From NCBI RefSeq assembly GCF_009650215.1, contig NZ_CP045851.1:845189-909188 (forward strand): a stretch of 64,000 nucleotides of DNA, written 5' to 3'. The stretch is from Actinomarinicola tropica. Lineage in GTDB: Bacteria > Actinomycetota > Acidimicrobiia > Acidimicrobiales > SKKL01. Within the stretch, counting starts at the first letter, position 1; every line of letters begins with the position of its first letter. The notes beneath the pieces are model-generated. The model was not told where the DNA came from and searched no databases. It saw nothing but the letters and a program-made list of their open reading frames with translations. The position numbers and the translations under genes are program-made. Below, one piece after another: positions 22,098-30,907 of this stretch.

Positions 22098-24641
22098 GTG
22101 CTGGTCGGACGGGAGACGGAGCTCGCCGCGCTCGGTGAGGCGCTCGCCGAGGGGCGATCCGTTCTCGTCACCGGCGAACCGGGCGTGGGCAAGACGTCGC
22201 TCGTCCGGGCCGCGGTCGCGGCGAGCGGGCTCCCGGCCCGTGAGGGCGGCGCGTTCTCCGTGCTGTCGTGGATGCCGTACCTGCCCTTGCGCCGCGCCGT
22301 CGGCCTCGCCCTGCCGCGCACCGTGGAGGGCGCCGCCCTGCTCGACCCCGGTGCCATGGCCGCCGAGGTGGAGGACCGACTCGACGGCGCGATCCTCGTG
22401 CTGGACGACCTCCAGTGGGCCGACGACTCGACCCTCGCCGCCACGGCGCTGCTCGTGGCCCGGGTGCCGGTCGTCGCCATCGCCCGTCGTGACGGCGACG
22501 GCGCGGCCGACGTCCGAGCGACCCTGCGGGACGAGGGCATCGAGGAGCTCACGGTCGAACCGCTCGACGCCGACGCGGTCGAAGCGCTCGTCCGCCAACG
22601 CCACCCCGACGCCGGGCCGGGCGAGGTCCGCCGATTGCGGGAGCGCAGCGGCGGCAACCCGCTCATCCTCGGCGAGCTCCTCGACAGCGGCGGCGACGCC
22701 CCCGACAGCCTGCGCCTCGCCCTCGCTGCCCGCCTGCGCCGCCTCGACGCACCGACCAGGGAGACCTTCGAGCTGCTCGCCCTCGCCGGTCGACCGCTAC
22801 CTGCCGCGCTGATCGACCTGCACGCCGTTACTCGGCTGGTCGAGACCGACCTGGCTGTTCGGGACGAGGACCGCCACCTCTCGGTGCGCCACGCCCTCTT
22901 GGCCGAGGTCGCCGTCGCCGAGCTCGATGACGAGGTCGCCACCGCACGCCACTCCCGGCTGGCGGCCCTGCTCCGCGACGATCCGGGCAGCGCCGCCGCG
23001 CACCACCTCGCGGCGGGCGAGCGCGATGCCGCGCGGGCCGCCGCCCTCGTTGCGGCCGCCGCCACTCCCCACCCGCTCGAAGCGGCCCGCCACCTGGCCA
23101 TCGCCGCCGAGTGCACCGAGGGGCCCGAGGCCCACGACCTCCGCCTCCGCGCGGCGCAGGGGCTCGTCACCGCCGGCGAGATGCGCCGCGCCCACGCTGT
23201 CCTCGGCGACGAGCCGCCACCCACCCCCGACCAGGCCGCGACCTGGCACCTGCTGCGCTCTCGCGCCCGGTGGGCCGAGGGCGACAACGACGGCTTCGTC
23301 CGCGAGCTCCACGCCGGCCTCGCTCTCGCACCCGCCGTCAGCCCCGACGTGCGCCTCCGCCTCGACGTCGAGTCCCTGCGAGAGGCCGTGCTCATCGTCA
23401 TCGGCGGCGAGATCCCCGACGACGCCGTCGAGGACGCCCGGCGCGTGGTCGCCGCCGCCGACATCGCGGGCGTGGCGCGCGCCCGTGCCCACTTCCAGCT
23501 CGGGACGCTCCTCTACATGCTCGAGCAGGACGGATGGGCCGAGGAGCTGGAGCGCAGCCAGCGACTGGCGGTCGAGGAAGGCGACGTCGAGTGCGAGCTG
23601 CTCGCCGGCAACAACCTCGTCACCGCCCACGAGTTCATGGGCGACCCGCACATCGGCCGCCGGATCGCCGAGCGCATGCGCGAGCGCAGCCGGGACCTGC
23701 GCGCCTCGGCGTGGGAGCACCAGTTCACCGCGCTCCTCCTCAACCTGCAGATGCACGCCGGCGACGTGCGCGGCGCGGTGCGGGGCGGCGTCGACCTGCT
23801 CGGCGAACCGCTCGAGCTGCGCACCCGCCAGCAGGTCGAGGTCACCGTCGTCTACTCGCTCATCTGCATGGGCGGGCTCGAGCTGGCCCGTGCCCGGCTC
23901 GACGACCTCGCCGAGGACGCCACCGAGGACTGGATGGGCCAGACCCAGGTGGCGTTTCTCATGGCCGACCTGGAGCTGGGCGCGGGTCGTCCCGAGGCGG
24001 CGTTGGCTTGGTTGGCAAAGGTGCCCGACCTGGCGACCGCCGCCGTGGCCGACGTGGCCGGGCCGATCGAGGCGTGGGCCCGGCTCGAGCTCGGCCTCGA
24101 CGTGGAGCCTCCCGCCACCGCCGCCTCGTCGCTCGACGTGCCCGATCTGCCGGCGCTCTCCCAAGGAGAGGTGCGGGCCGTCGCCCTGCTCTCCCGCGGC
24201 GAGCACGCCGCCGCATCCGACCTGTTCGACGCGCTCGCCGGCCCCTACGGCACACACCACCTCCGGGGCCGGGTCCGTTGCCTTCTCGGCGCCGGGCTCG
24301 CCCGCCGTGCCCTCGGCGACGCCGACGGCGCCCGGGCGCGCCTGCTCGAAGGGGAGGGGGTGGCGCTGGCCCACGGACTGCGGCCGCTGGTCGACCGGCT
24401 CCACCGCGAGCTGCGCGGCGTCGGCATCCGTCGGGCGTCGCAGCGGGCACCTCGCGACGACAGCGGGCTCACGGCGCGCGAGGCCGAGCTGATGGGACTC
24501 GTCGCCCAGGGCTTGACCGACCGAGAGATCGCCCGCCGGCTCGGGCTGAGCCCGGCGACGGTGAAGAGCACGATCCGCTCGGCGATGACCCGCCTCGGCG
24601 TCGAGTCCCGCGGTCAGGCGGTGTTGGCGCTCACCGGCTGA
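22098..24641 (+). CDS. Large LuxR-family ATP-binding regulator (LAL type)
   Basis: The 847-residue protein starts LVGRETELAALGEAL, then Walker A TGEPGVGKTS at about 25-34 and Walker B ILVLDDLQWADD. This STAND-type ATPase module is followed by a long TPR-like helical region and ends in a LuxR helix-turn-helix (LTAREAELMGLVAQGLTDREIARRLG). Proteins of this build are usually activators that respond to a ligand bound by the ATPase/TPR part. Start GTG 22098 was taken because homology begins there. It is divergent from the lipoprotein at 21424. Confidence 0.8.
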   Translation: MLVGRETELAALGEALAEGRSVLVTGEPGVGKTSLVRAAVAASGLPAREGGAFSVLSWMPYLPLRRAVGLALPRTVEGAALLDPGAMAAEVEDRLDGAILVLDDLQWADDSTLAATALLVARVPVVAIARRDGDGAADVRATLRDEGIEELTVEPLDADAVEALVRQRHPDAGPGEVRRLRERSGGNPLILGELLDSGGDAPDSLRLALAARLRRLDAPTRETFELLALAGRPLPAALIDLHAVTRLVETDLAVRDEDRHLSVRHALLAEVAVAELDDEVATARHSRLAALLRDDPGSAAAHHLAAGERDAARAAALVAAAATPHPLEAARHLAIAAECTEGPEAHDLRLRAAQGLVTAGEMRRAHAVLGDEPPPTPDQAATWHLLRSRARWAEGDNDGFVRELHAGLALAPAVSPDVRLRLDVESLREAVLIVIGGEIPDDAVEDARRVVAAADIAGVARARAHFQLGTLLYMLEQDGWAEELERSQRLAVEEGDVECELLAGNNLVTAHEFMGDPHIGRRIAERMRERSRDLRASAWEHQFTALLLNLQMHAGDVRGAVRGGVDLLGEPLELRTRQQVEVTVVYSLICMGGLELARARLDDLAEDATEDWMGQTQVAFLMADLELGAGRPEAALAWLAKVPDLATAAVADVAGPIEAWARLELGLDVEPPATAASSLDVPDLPALSQGEVRAVALLSRGEHAAASDLFDALAGPYGTHHLRGRVRCLLGAGLARRALGDADGARARLLEGEGVALAHGLRPLVDRLHRELRGVGIRRASQRAPRDDSGLTAREAELMGLVAQGLTDREIARRLGLSPATVKSTIRSAMTRLGVESRGQAVLALTG

Positions 24642-24672
24642 GTGCGGTCCCCGCCACGCGGCCGGCCCCTGG

Positions 24673-25194
24673 TCAGCGGCGGGCGTGGGCCGCGAGCAGC
24701 GCCGCTGTTGTTGGCGCGCCGTAGGCGAGGCGCGCCGCGGCCAGACGCCGGTCGGCCGTGCGGCGCGAGATGTGCAGCGCTGCCGCGGCGTCGCCGAGCC
24801 GCATCCCGCCGGCCAGCAGCTCGATCAGGCGCTCCTGGTCGTCGTCGAGCACGGGTGCGTCGCTGCTCGCGCTGCCGCCGACGTGGTGCTCCAGCGGCCC
24901 GATGCGCCGCAGGTCGTCGCACAACTGGTCGACCAGCTCGCGGCCGGTGCCACCGGACGCCGTCGCATGGACGAGGACCCCGTCGCCCTCGAGCGCGGCG
25001 AGCACGACGGCCGCGGCACCCTCGCTGTCCACGACGGTTCCGGCGCGCACGACCGGCCCGGTGGCGGTCCTCGGAGCGGGCGTCCGCCACCCGTCGACGA
25101 CCACCCAGCCGTGACGCTCGACGAACCGCCGTCGCTGCGCCACGTCGCCCGGCGTGCCCTCGACCACCACCAGCGGCGGCTGCCCCTCGTCCAC
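24673..25194 (-). CDS. LuxR-type helix-turn-helix protein
   Basis: The 173-residue protein has an N-terminal alpha/beta part (PLVVVEGTPGDVAQRRRFVE) that looks like a degenerate receiver domain without a clear phospho-acceptor. The C-terminal LuxR-like helix-turn-helix reads DDDQERLIELLAGGMRLGDAAAALHISRRTADRRLA. I chose GTG 25194, which follows GGAGGACG. ATG 25269 would add 25 Arg/Pro-rich residues. It is divergent from the damaged secreted-protein gene at 25330 and may regulate it. Confidence 0.6.
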   Translation of the reverse strand: MDEGQPPLVVVEGTPGDVAQRRRFVERHGWVVVDGWRTPAPRTATGPVVRAGTVVDSEGAAAVVLAALEGDGVLVHATASGGTGRELVDQLCDDLRRIGPLEHHVGGSASSDAPVLDDDQERLIELLAGGMRLGDAAAALHISRRTADRRLAAARLAYGAPTTAALLAAHARR

Positions 25195-25329
25195 CGTCCT
25201 CCTCGCCGACCCGTTCGTCCGACGCCATGGTGCCTCACCCGAACGGGGGTCCGGCGCTGCAACCCTCATCGGCGGTGGGGCGGCGGCCGACGCACCCGAG
25301 GCACCACCACGCTCTCCGCTGGAGGACCG

Positions 25330-25906
25330 ATGCCCGCCCTGGGCGCTGCCGCATCCCGTGCCCTGACCGCCCTCGTCGCCGTGGCGATCGCCGTCGCCGC
25401 CCTCGCCCCGGCCCCGGTGGCCGCCGACGACCTCGACGCCCCGCCCGATCTGCTCCCCGCGGGGTCGAGCGCGGACTGGCTCACCGTCTGGAACGAGCTG
25501 CGCGCCGGGGCCGGGCTCGACCCGGTGACGGTGTCCGCGCCCGACGCCCCCGAGTCGCTGGTGGCCAGCTCCTGGGCCCGCTACGTCGTGGACAACGACA
25601 CGACGGCGTCCGATCCCGCCCAACCACCTCGGGATCGGTCGGCTCGACGACGACAGCGGCTCGGTCAACCTCGCGATGCCGAGCTCGGTCGTGGCCGTGG
25701 GGAGTGCCGACACCGACGTCGAGGTCGACGTGGTGGCGTTCGGCCCACCGCCCGACCTCCCCGATCTCGACACCGGCGCCATCACGGCGGCAGCCCTCGG
25801 CGGCGACCCCGATGCCGCAGGCCAGATGGGTGCCGCCATCCTCGGCGGCCTCGACGACGTCTCGGGTCGGCTCCCTCAGATCCGCCGGATGGTCTCGCTG
25901 GGCTGA
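25330..25906 (+). pseudogene. Secreted protein gene with frameshift
   Basis: An ATG after TGGAGGACCG encodes a clear signal peptide (ALTALVAVAIAVAALAPAPVAAD) and an exported domain (VWNELRAGAGLDP..., SSWARYVVDND) that faintly resembles the start of a CAP/SCP domain. Near 25620-25630 the coding sense moves to the next frame (HLGIGRLDDDSGSVNLAMPS..., ending RRMVSLG at 25906). The shift falls in a C/A-rich run (CCCGCCCAACC). It is either a real one-base indel or a sequencing error. Confidence 0.5.
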
Positions 25907-25929
25907 GTCGATGCGGCCGTGGCGGGGTC

Positions 25930-25948
25930 GTTCCGCTTCGGTGCGACA
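25930..25948 (+). repeat. Single arm of the hairpin family, locus 2
   Basis: GTTCCGCTTCGGTGCGACA matches the left arms at 21301 and 27956 with one or two changes. I see no partner arm nearby, so this is a solo copy between the damaged gene and the SLH gene. Confidence 0.6.
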
Positions 25949-25999
25949 ACGGGTGGGTCCTCTACAGTCGCCCCGATCGGGCGAGCGAAGGGCGACGAG

Positions 26000-27934
26000 A
26001 TGCGCGGGCAGGGTGGGACGAGGCGGACGCGGGCGATGCGGTGGCTGGTGCTCGTCGCGCTGGTGGCGAGCGTGGTCGCTGTGCCGTCGACGGCCGATGC
26101 CGCGACGTCGTGGTGGACGCCCGAGGAGCGACTCGGCGCCGACGAGGCGAGCATCGAGGAGGTGCACGACGTCGTCCTGACACACGACGGCCGGCTGCTG
26201 CTGCTGTACACGCTCCCCCAGTCCATCCGCGTGCGCGTCCAGTCCCGCGCCGGGACGTGGGGCGAGCCGACTCGGCTCTTCGCCAACTCCTATCCGGTCC
26301 ACCTCGAGGGTGCTGCGGTCGTCACGGATGACTCGACCTACGTCGTCTGGACCGACGGCGGGTCGACGATCCACGTGTCGCAGCTCGTCGGGAACGACTG
26401 GGTCGAGCTGCAGCCGATCGTGGCCGACGGGTCCGTGACCCACGTCGATGCCGCCGTGACGCCCGAGGGTCGCGTGGCCGTCGCCTGGGACGAGTACCGG
26501 TCGCCGGGTAGCAGCATCGTGCTCGCCACGGCCACGTTCGACGGTGCCACGTGGACCGAGCCGACGTCGCTGGAGATCGACGATTCGCTGCGAGAGATCC
26601 GACTCGAGGTCGCTGACGACGGAACGCGCGTCCTCACGATGCGCGGCGGCGGGACGACGACCAGCCCGCTGAACGGCGTCTACGCGTTCACCCTCGTCGG
26701 CACGGACTGGTCGGCGCCCCGCCGTCTGTCGAACGGCTCCGACGGCGTGGAGCGCGCCAACATCGCGTCCACGAGGCACGGTGTCGTCATCGCCCTCCGC
26801 GAGCGCAACCACAACGAGAACGACACCTGGAACGCACGCCTCATCACGTTCGGCAACGGCTCCTGGTCGACGAAGACGCTGCCACGCCAGACCTTGGACG
26901 TCGGTGGTCCCGCCCTAACGGTGGGCCCCGACCGTCGGGCGCAGGTAGCGGTCGCCTACGAAGACTCCGTGCAGGGCCCCTGGGGAGAGGTTCGCACCTA
27001 CCGGCACCTCGGGGGTGCGACGTGGGACGGACCCGAGATCGCCATCTCGGTGCAGGGAGCCCACTGGTTCGGCGACGGGCTGGGCCTTGCGATCGGACCG
27101 GACGGGACGTCGGTCGTGACGGCGGGCATCTACCACCCTGAGCTGCCGGGGCTGGTGGCGTCCGTGCGCGGGCCGGGGAAGCCGTGGCCCGACGCAGGGC
27201 TGCTCGGGGTGGGCTTCGACAACATCGTGGAGGTCCACCCGGTGATCGATGCCGACGGCGTCGTGCACCTCGTGTGGAAGAGCGGCCGAGGGTGGTGGAG
27301 CACGTCGGGCATCGCCATCCCGTTCGACGACATCCAGCCGGGCGCGTTCTACACGTGGCCGGTGCTGTGGGCCGCAGATGTCGGTCTCACGACCGGCGTT
27401 GGAGGGACCGACGAGTTCCAGCCGAACCGGTCGATCACCCGCGCCGAGGCGATCACCACGCTCTGGCGCTTGGCAGGGGAGCAGGCCGCTCCGCCGTCGG
27501 GCTTCGAGGACGCTGCACCGAACGCGTTCTACACGCGGGCGGTGAACTGGGCCCGGCACTCCGGACTGACCACGGGCGTGGGCGGGTCGAACCGCTTCGA
27601 GCCGAACAGGACGATCACCCGTGCCGAGCTCGTCACGCTGTTGTGGCGCCTGGACGGCTCGGACGGCGCGCCGCCCGCGGGGTTCGTGGACGTGGCGCCG
27701 ACCGCGTTCTACGCCCGCTCGGTCAACTGGGCCAAGCACACCGGCATCACCACGGGCGTCGGCGGGTCGAACCGCTTCGAGCCCAACCGTGACGTGACCC
27801 GGGCCGAGGCGTTCACGTTCGTCCACCGGCTCGCCAGCAGCACGGACGTGTCGGCCGCCGGCATCGCCTCACCCTCGGCGATCGACGAGCCGCCGTTCGG
27901 GCTGAGGTTGCAGCCGGCCGTCCCTCTCGACTGA
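26000..27934 (+). CDS. Surface protein with beta-propeller-like region and three SLH domains
   Basis: The 644-residue exported protein has a signal peptide (WLVLVALVASVVAVPSTADA). About 400 residues of repeated W/D-rich strands follow (GTWGEPTRLF, ATWTEPTSLE, TDWSAPRRLS), as in sialidase-like propellers. Three S-layer homology domains lie at about 440-625, each ending in ITRAE or VTRAE and each containing TTGVGG. SLH domains bind cell-wall polymers, so this should decorate the cell surface. The ATG at 26000 follows GAAGGGCGACGAG. The propeller ligand is unknown. Confidence 0.8.
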   Translation: MRGQGGTRRTRAMRWLVLVALVASVVAVPSTADAATSWWTPEERLGADEASIEEVHDVVLTHDGRLLLLYTLPQSIRVRVQSRAGTWGEPTRLFANSYPVHLEGAAVVTDDSTYVVWTDGGSTIHVSQLVGNDWVELQPIVADGSVTHVDAAVTPEGRVAVAWDEYRSPGSSIVLATATFDGATWTEPTSLEIDDSLREIRLEVADDGTRVLTMRGGGTTTSPLNGVYAFTLVGTDWSAPRRLSNGSDGVERANIASTRHGVVIALRERNHNENDTWNARLITFGNGSWSTKTLPRQTLDVGGPALTVGPDRRAQVAVAYEDSVQGPWGEVRTYRHLGGATWDGPEIAISVQGAHWFGDGLGLAIGPDGTSVVTAGIYHPELPGLVASVRGPGKPWPDAGLLGVGFDNIVEVHPVIDADGVVHLVWKSGRGWWSTSGIAIPFDDIQPGAFYTWPVLWAADVGLTTGVGGTDEFQPNRSITRAEAITTLWRLAGEQAAPPSGFEDAAPNAFYTRAVNWARHSGLTTGVGGSNRFEPNRTITRAELVTLLWRLDGSDGAPPAGFVDVAPTAFYARSVNWAKHTGITTGVGGSNRFEPNRDVTRAEAFTFVHRLASSTDVSAAGIASPSAIDEPPFGLRLQPAVPLD

Positions 27935-27955
27935 GCAGGAGGCGTCGTCGGTCCT

Positions 27956-28024
27956 GTTCCGCCTTGGTGCGACACTTCGGGCTCTGCGTGGCCCGGCGCT
28001 GCAGCTGTCGCACCGAGGCGGAAC
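27956..28024. repeat. Inverted-repeat hairpin element, locus 3
   Basis: A 19-bp left arm (27956-27974) and right arm (28006-28024, TGTCGCACCGAGGCGGAAC) differ at one position, which would be a G-U pair in RNA. It lies between convergent genes ending at 27934 and 28048, like locus 1. Confidence 0.75.
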
Positions 28025-28047
28025 GGGTCGATCGCCGACGGACGTGC

Positions 28048-28680
28048 TCAGGTGGCGGTGGCGACCGGTACCCGCCGCGACGGCCACGCGAGGGTCAGGA
28101 CCACGGTGGCGACACCCGCGACGATCCCGGACGTGCGGGTTCCGGCCGGGTCGCCATCGACGACGAACCACGCCGCACCGACCGTGATCCCGATGGCTGC
28201 AGCGAAGCTCGGCGTCAGTGCCAGCAGCGTGGTGGGCCTCGACGCACGGACGACCGGCTCCGACGCCGACGTGTCCGATCCCTTCACCGTGGCGAGCGCC
28301 CGCTGCAGCCCGGTCGCCGCCTCGGCCCACAGCCGGTACCGGTCCTGGAGGAAGGCGATCGACAGGGCGAGAGCTGCGAGCCAGGGACCGCTCAGGTGCT
28401 CGCTGTCCCGCAGTTCTGCGCTGATCGACGACCCGACGGCGAACCCGATGGCCACGAGGACCCACACCCCGCAGGCGCGTCCGGCGGCGCGGGCCGGCGA
28501 TCCGCCCGCACCAGAGCGTCGGAGGGCGTCCACGACGTCACCGGCACGATGCGCCCCTCGACCGGCATCGATGGGGACGACGTCGAGGACCGCTGTGGCG
28601 AGCTCGGACGGAACGTCCCACTCGTCGGCCAGCTCCGCGACCGTCACCGTCCTCCATCGCCCCAGGCCCACGCCGATCAC
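28048..28680 (-). CDS. Hypothetical membrane protein
   Basis: The 210-residue protein begins with a soluble region of about 55 residues (VTVAELADEWDVPSELATAVLD) that resembles a small helix-turn-helix. Four hydrophobic segments follow in two pairs, around 65-100 and 150-200. GTG 28680 sits six bases after TAGGGT on the minus strand, the leaderless pattern. I do not recognise the family. Divergence from the MazEF-like genes at 28791 leaves about 110 bp of shared promoter region. Confidence 0.55.
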   Translation of the reverse strand: MIGVGLGRWRTVTVAELADEWDVPSELATAVLDVVPIDAGRGAHRAGDVVDALRRSGAGGSPARAAGRACGVWVLVAIGFAVGSSISAELRDSEHLSGPWLAALALSIAFLQDRYRLWAEAATGLQRALATVKGSDTSASEPVVRASRPTTLLALTPSFAAAIGITVGAAWFVVDGDPAGTRTSGIVAGVATVVLTLAWPSRRVPVATAT

Positions 28681-28686
28681 GGGACG

Positions 28687-28692
28687 ACCCTA
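28687..28692 (-). promoter_or_regulatory. Leaderless -10, TAGGGT
   Basis: TAGGGT (minus strand) lies 6 nt before GTG 28680. Confidence 0.5.
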
Positions 28693-28777
28693 GGTCGCCG
28701 CGTCGGCGGAGTTGTCGAGACGACGCGGACCATCCCCGGCGTCGCGTGGGGCTCATGGGATGTACGACGATACGTGA

Positions 28778-28783
28778 TACGGT
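28778..28783 (+). promoter_or_regulatory. Leaderless -10, TACGGT
   Basis: TACGGT lies 7 nt before the antitoxin GTG at 28791. GATACGTGATACG just upstream contains a GATAC direct repeat that could be the autorepression site. Confidence 0.5.
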
Positions 28784-28790
28784 CGCCGAC

Positions 28791-29030
28791 GTGGGCAGAG
28801 CGCTGTCGGTGCGACTGGACGACGAGGCGGAGCGGGCCCTGCGCCTCCTGCAGGCGACGGGCATGACGACGTCGGAAGCCATCCGATCGTCGTTGATCGA
28901 CACCGCTCGGCGTCGGTCGCGGCGGGCGGATCTCGCAGCAGAGGCGGCGGCGCTGGAGGCCGACGAGGTGGACCGTGAGGAGATGGCCGGCGTCGCCGAG
29001 CTCATGGAAGCGCTCCGTGCGCCGGGGTGA
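28791..29030 (+). CDS. Ribbon-helix-helix antitoxin of a MazEF-type pair
   Basis: From GTG 28791 this encodes 79 residues beginning MGRALSVRLDDEAERALRLL, then TTSEAIRSSLIDTARR, a ribbon-helix-helix DNA-binding domain. An acidic C-terminal tail follows that would wrap the toxin. Frame and leaderless -10 both favour this start over an ATG at 28746. It overlaps the toxin start by 14 bases. The antitoxin should repress its own promoter. Confidence 0.75.
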   Translation: MGRALSVRLDDEAERALRLLQATGMTTSEAIRSSLIDTARRRSRRADLAAEAAALEADEVDREEMAGVAELMEALRAPG

Positions 29031-29334
29031 CATCCACCGGCTGAAGGTCCCGAAGGGGATCGGTCACGAAAAGAGCGGCGAGCGGTTCGGTGTGGTCGTG
29101 CAAGCCGATGAGCTGCTGCCGCGCTCGGTCGTGCTGGTCGCGCCGACCTCCCGCAGCGCGCGCCCGGCATCGTTCCGACCGGTGATCGACGTGGCGGGCA
29201 CGGCCACCCGCGTCCTCGTCGAGCAGGTCGGCGCGGTCGACGCCTCCCGCTTGGGGCGGCGCGTGGGCCACGCCACCGCGCAGGAGATGTGGGACATCGA
29301 CGAGGCGCTGCTCGTCGTGCTCGGCCTGCGCTGA
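29017..29334 (+). CDS. MazF/PemK-type toxin (endoribonuclease)
   Basis: The 105-residue protein begins RRGDIHRLKVPKGIGHEKSGERFGVVVQ, the MazF/PemK beta-barrel signature, and continues with VLVAPTSRS and VLVEQVGAVDASRLG. MazF proteins cut single-stranded mRNA or tRNA at short sequences. GTG 29017 was chosen because homology begins at once, and it overlaps the antitoxin gene. Its stop is 3 nt from the stop of the convergent gene at 29338. Confidence 0.8.
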   Translation: MRRGDIHRLKVPKGIGHEKSGERFGVVVQADELLPRSVVLVAPTSRSARPASFRPVIDVAGTATRVLVEQVGAVDASRLGRRVGHATAQEMWDIDEALLVVLGLR

Positions 29335-29337
29335 CGG

Positions 29338-30861
29338 TCAGCCGGTCAGCCGGTCGAGGACGTTGCGGGTGATCTGCTCGACCTGGGGGTCGCGCCCGGC
29401 CAACCCGTGCGCCCAGTCGGTGCTGCCCGACGTGATGACGACCCCGCCGGCCGGCGACGTGTAGGTGCCGAGCACGGCGTGGCCGTGGGCGATCCGCTCG
29501 ACGTTCTCCTCGGAGCGTTCGCCGAACAGCCGCCCGGCGATGAACTCGATCTCCGACGGCTCGTGCGGTGCGGGGGGTCGCGTGGCCGTCGTGCGCGTGA
29601 AGTGCGCGGCCGGCGCGGTGCCGAGGATCTCGAACCCCTCGGGCGTCCCGTCCGCCCCCGTCGCGTACGGAAGCCCGTCGCGGTAGGTGAAGTCGCAGCC
29701 GTCGCACTCGTAGCCGACGAGCGTGACGCCGGCGCCGAGCAGGTCGCCGTAGTCGAGACCCGTCCCCTCGAACATCCAGTGTCCGGCCCGGTGGATCGTG
29801 TAGCCGCCGGCGCCCTGGGTGACCCGCTTGCCGATCCGGTGGTAGCCGCCCCGGGCGAAGCTGACCCCGGTCATGTGGTTCTCCGGGCGACCGATCAGGT
29901 GGTCGGACCAGATGCTCGTCAGCGCCGCTTGCCGCTCGGTGTCGAACACCGGGTCCTGCTTGAAGCGGCCCTTGTAGCCGACCATCGTCGCCGCCGGACC
30001 CTCGGGCGTGCGGTCCTCCAGGCGGACCTGCCAGAACGACGTGTTGCCGGAGAAGAACACCGCGTGCCCGCCGCGGGTGATGTGGGCCTCGACCGTGTCG
30101 CGCATCGGCCCCGACCAGTACTCGTCGTGGCCGACGGAGAGGTAGAGCGGGTAGGCGCCGGAGCCGAGCAGCTCCGGGTGATCCTCGAGGTCGGCGTTGG
30201 TGACGACGTCGATGCCGTACCCCTCACGCTCGGCCCACTGGAGGAACGGCAGCTCCCAGTCCGGCCATCCTGCCGACCCGGCGTAGGGGGACAGGTGGTT
30301 GAGCTGGAGGTAGCCGACGTGGGCCGCCATCTGCGGGTCGGGCGGGGCGGTCGTGGTCACCCGACGGCCGAGGCCCGGCGGCTTGTGGAGGTAGCCCGCG
30401 GCCATCGGCCGCTGGAACGAGACGTGCGTGCCACCGGTGTAGAGGTTCGGTCCGCCGAAGTCGTTGTAGGCGTTCCACGTGTTGGTCGACAGGGCGAGCA
30501 GCGCCCGGCCCGTCGGCTCGCCGACCCGCGGCCGCACGACGAAGAAGGCGTGGTTGCGCCGCACCTTCCCGTCGACGTCGACGGTGAGCAGCACCTCGTA
30601 GTAGCCGGAGCGCCAGTCGTCGCCGACCTCGAGCGCGAGTGCGGCCGGCCAGTCGCATCCCTGGCTCGCCGCGTCGGGCGGGGTCTCGTGGAAGGAGGCG
30701 GGCACGGCCGCGTCCGTGAACACGACCGTGCGCTCGGCGCCGACCCGCGCCACCTCGACCGACACCGGGACGCTGCGAGGCGACGACACGTGGAGCGCGA
30801 CCGAGCCCCCCGGCTCGACCGACTGAGGCCAGCAGTACCCGTGCACCGTCTCGAACGCCAT
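29338..30861 (-). CDS. N,N-dimethylformamidase beta-subunit-like protein
   Basis: The 507-residue protein contains LALLSTNTWNAYNDFGG-type sequence (LLALSTNTWNAYNDFGGPNL), YLSVGHDEYWSGPMRD and GHAVFFSGNTSFWQVRLED, the landmarks of the C-terminal domain of the dimethylformamidase large subunit. The N-terminal part is immunoglobulin-like. Family members hydrolyse amides or carry glutamine-amidotransferase-like folds, and the substrate here is unknown. There is no signal peptide. The ATG is six bases from TAGGGT on its strand, and the gene is divergent from the SNF2 gene. Confidence 0.7.
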   Translation of the reverse strand: MAFETVHGYCWPQSVEPGGSVALHVSSPRSVPVSVEVARVGAERTVVFTDAAVPASFHETPPDAASQGCDWPAALALEVGDDWRSGYYEVLLTVDVDGKVRRNHAFFVVRPRVGEPTGRALLALSTNTWNAYNDFGGPNLYTGGTHVSFQRPMAAGYLHKPPGLGRRVTTTAPPDPQMAAHVGYLQLNHLSPYAGSAGWPDWELPFLQWAEREGYGIDVVTNADLEDHPELLGSGAYPLYLSVGHDEYWSGPMRDTVEAHITRGGHAVFFSGNTSFWQVRLEDRTPEGPAATMVGYKGRFKQDPVFDTERQAALTSIWSDHLIGRPENHMTGVSFARGGYHRIGKRVTQGAGGYTIHRAGHWMFEGTGLDYGDLLGAGVTLVGYECDGCDFTYRDGLPYATGADGTPEGFEILGTAPAAHFTRTTATRPPAPHEPSEIEFIAGRLFGERSEENVERIAHGHAVLGTYTSPAGGVVITSGSTDWAHGLAGRDPQVEQITRNVLDRLTG

Positions 30862-30867
30862 GCCGGG

Positions 30868-30873
30868 ACCCTA
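30868..30873 (-). promoter_or_regulatory. Leaderless -10, TAGGGT
   Basis: TAGGGT (minus strand) lies 6 nt before ATG 30861. Confidence 0.5.
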
Positions 30874-30893
30874 CGTGGACGCGGGTGGGCAGG

Positions 30894-30899
30894 TACGGT
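30894..30899 (+). promoter_or_regulatory. Leaderless -10, TACGGT
   Basis: TACGGT lies 8 nt before GTG 30908. The divergent start codons at 30861 and 30908 are only 46 nt apart, so the two promoters must overlap. Confidence 0.5.
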
Positions 30900-30907
30900 C
30901 CCGGCCC

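Noticed and set aside
25919-25999. Longer start of the SLH protein at GTG 25919
   Set aside because: It would translate through the solo hairpin arm and lacks signal-peptide character. The TACAGT -10 at about 25967 lies inside it.
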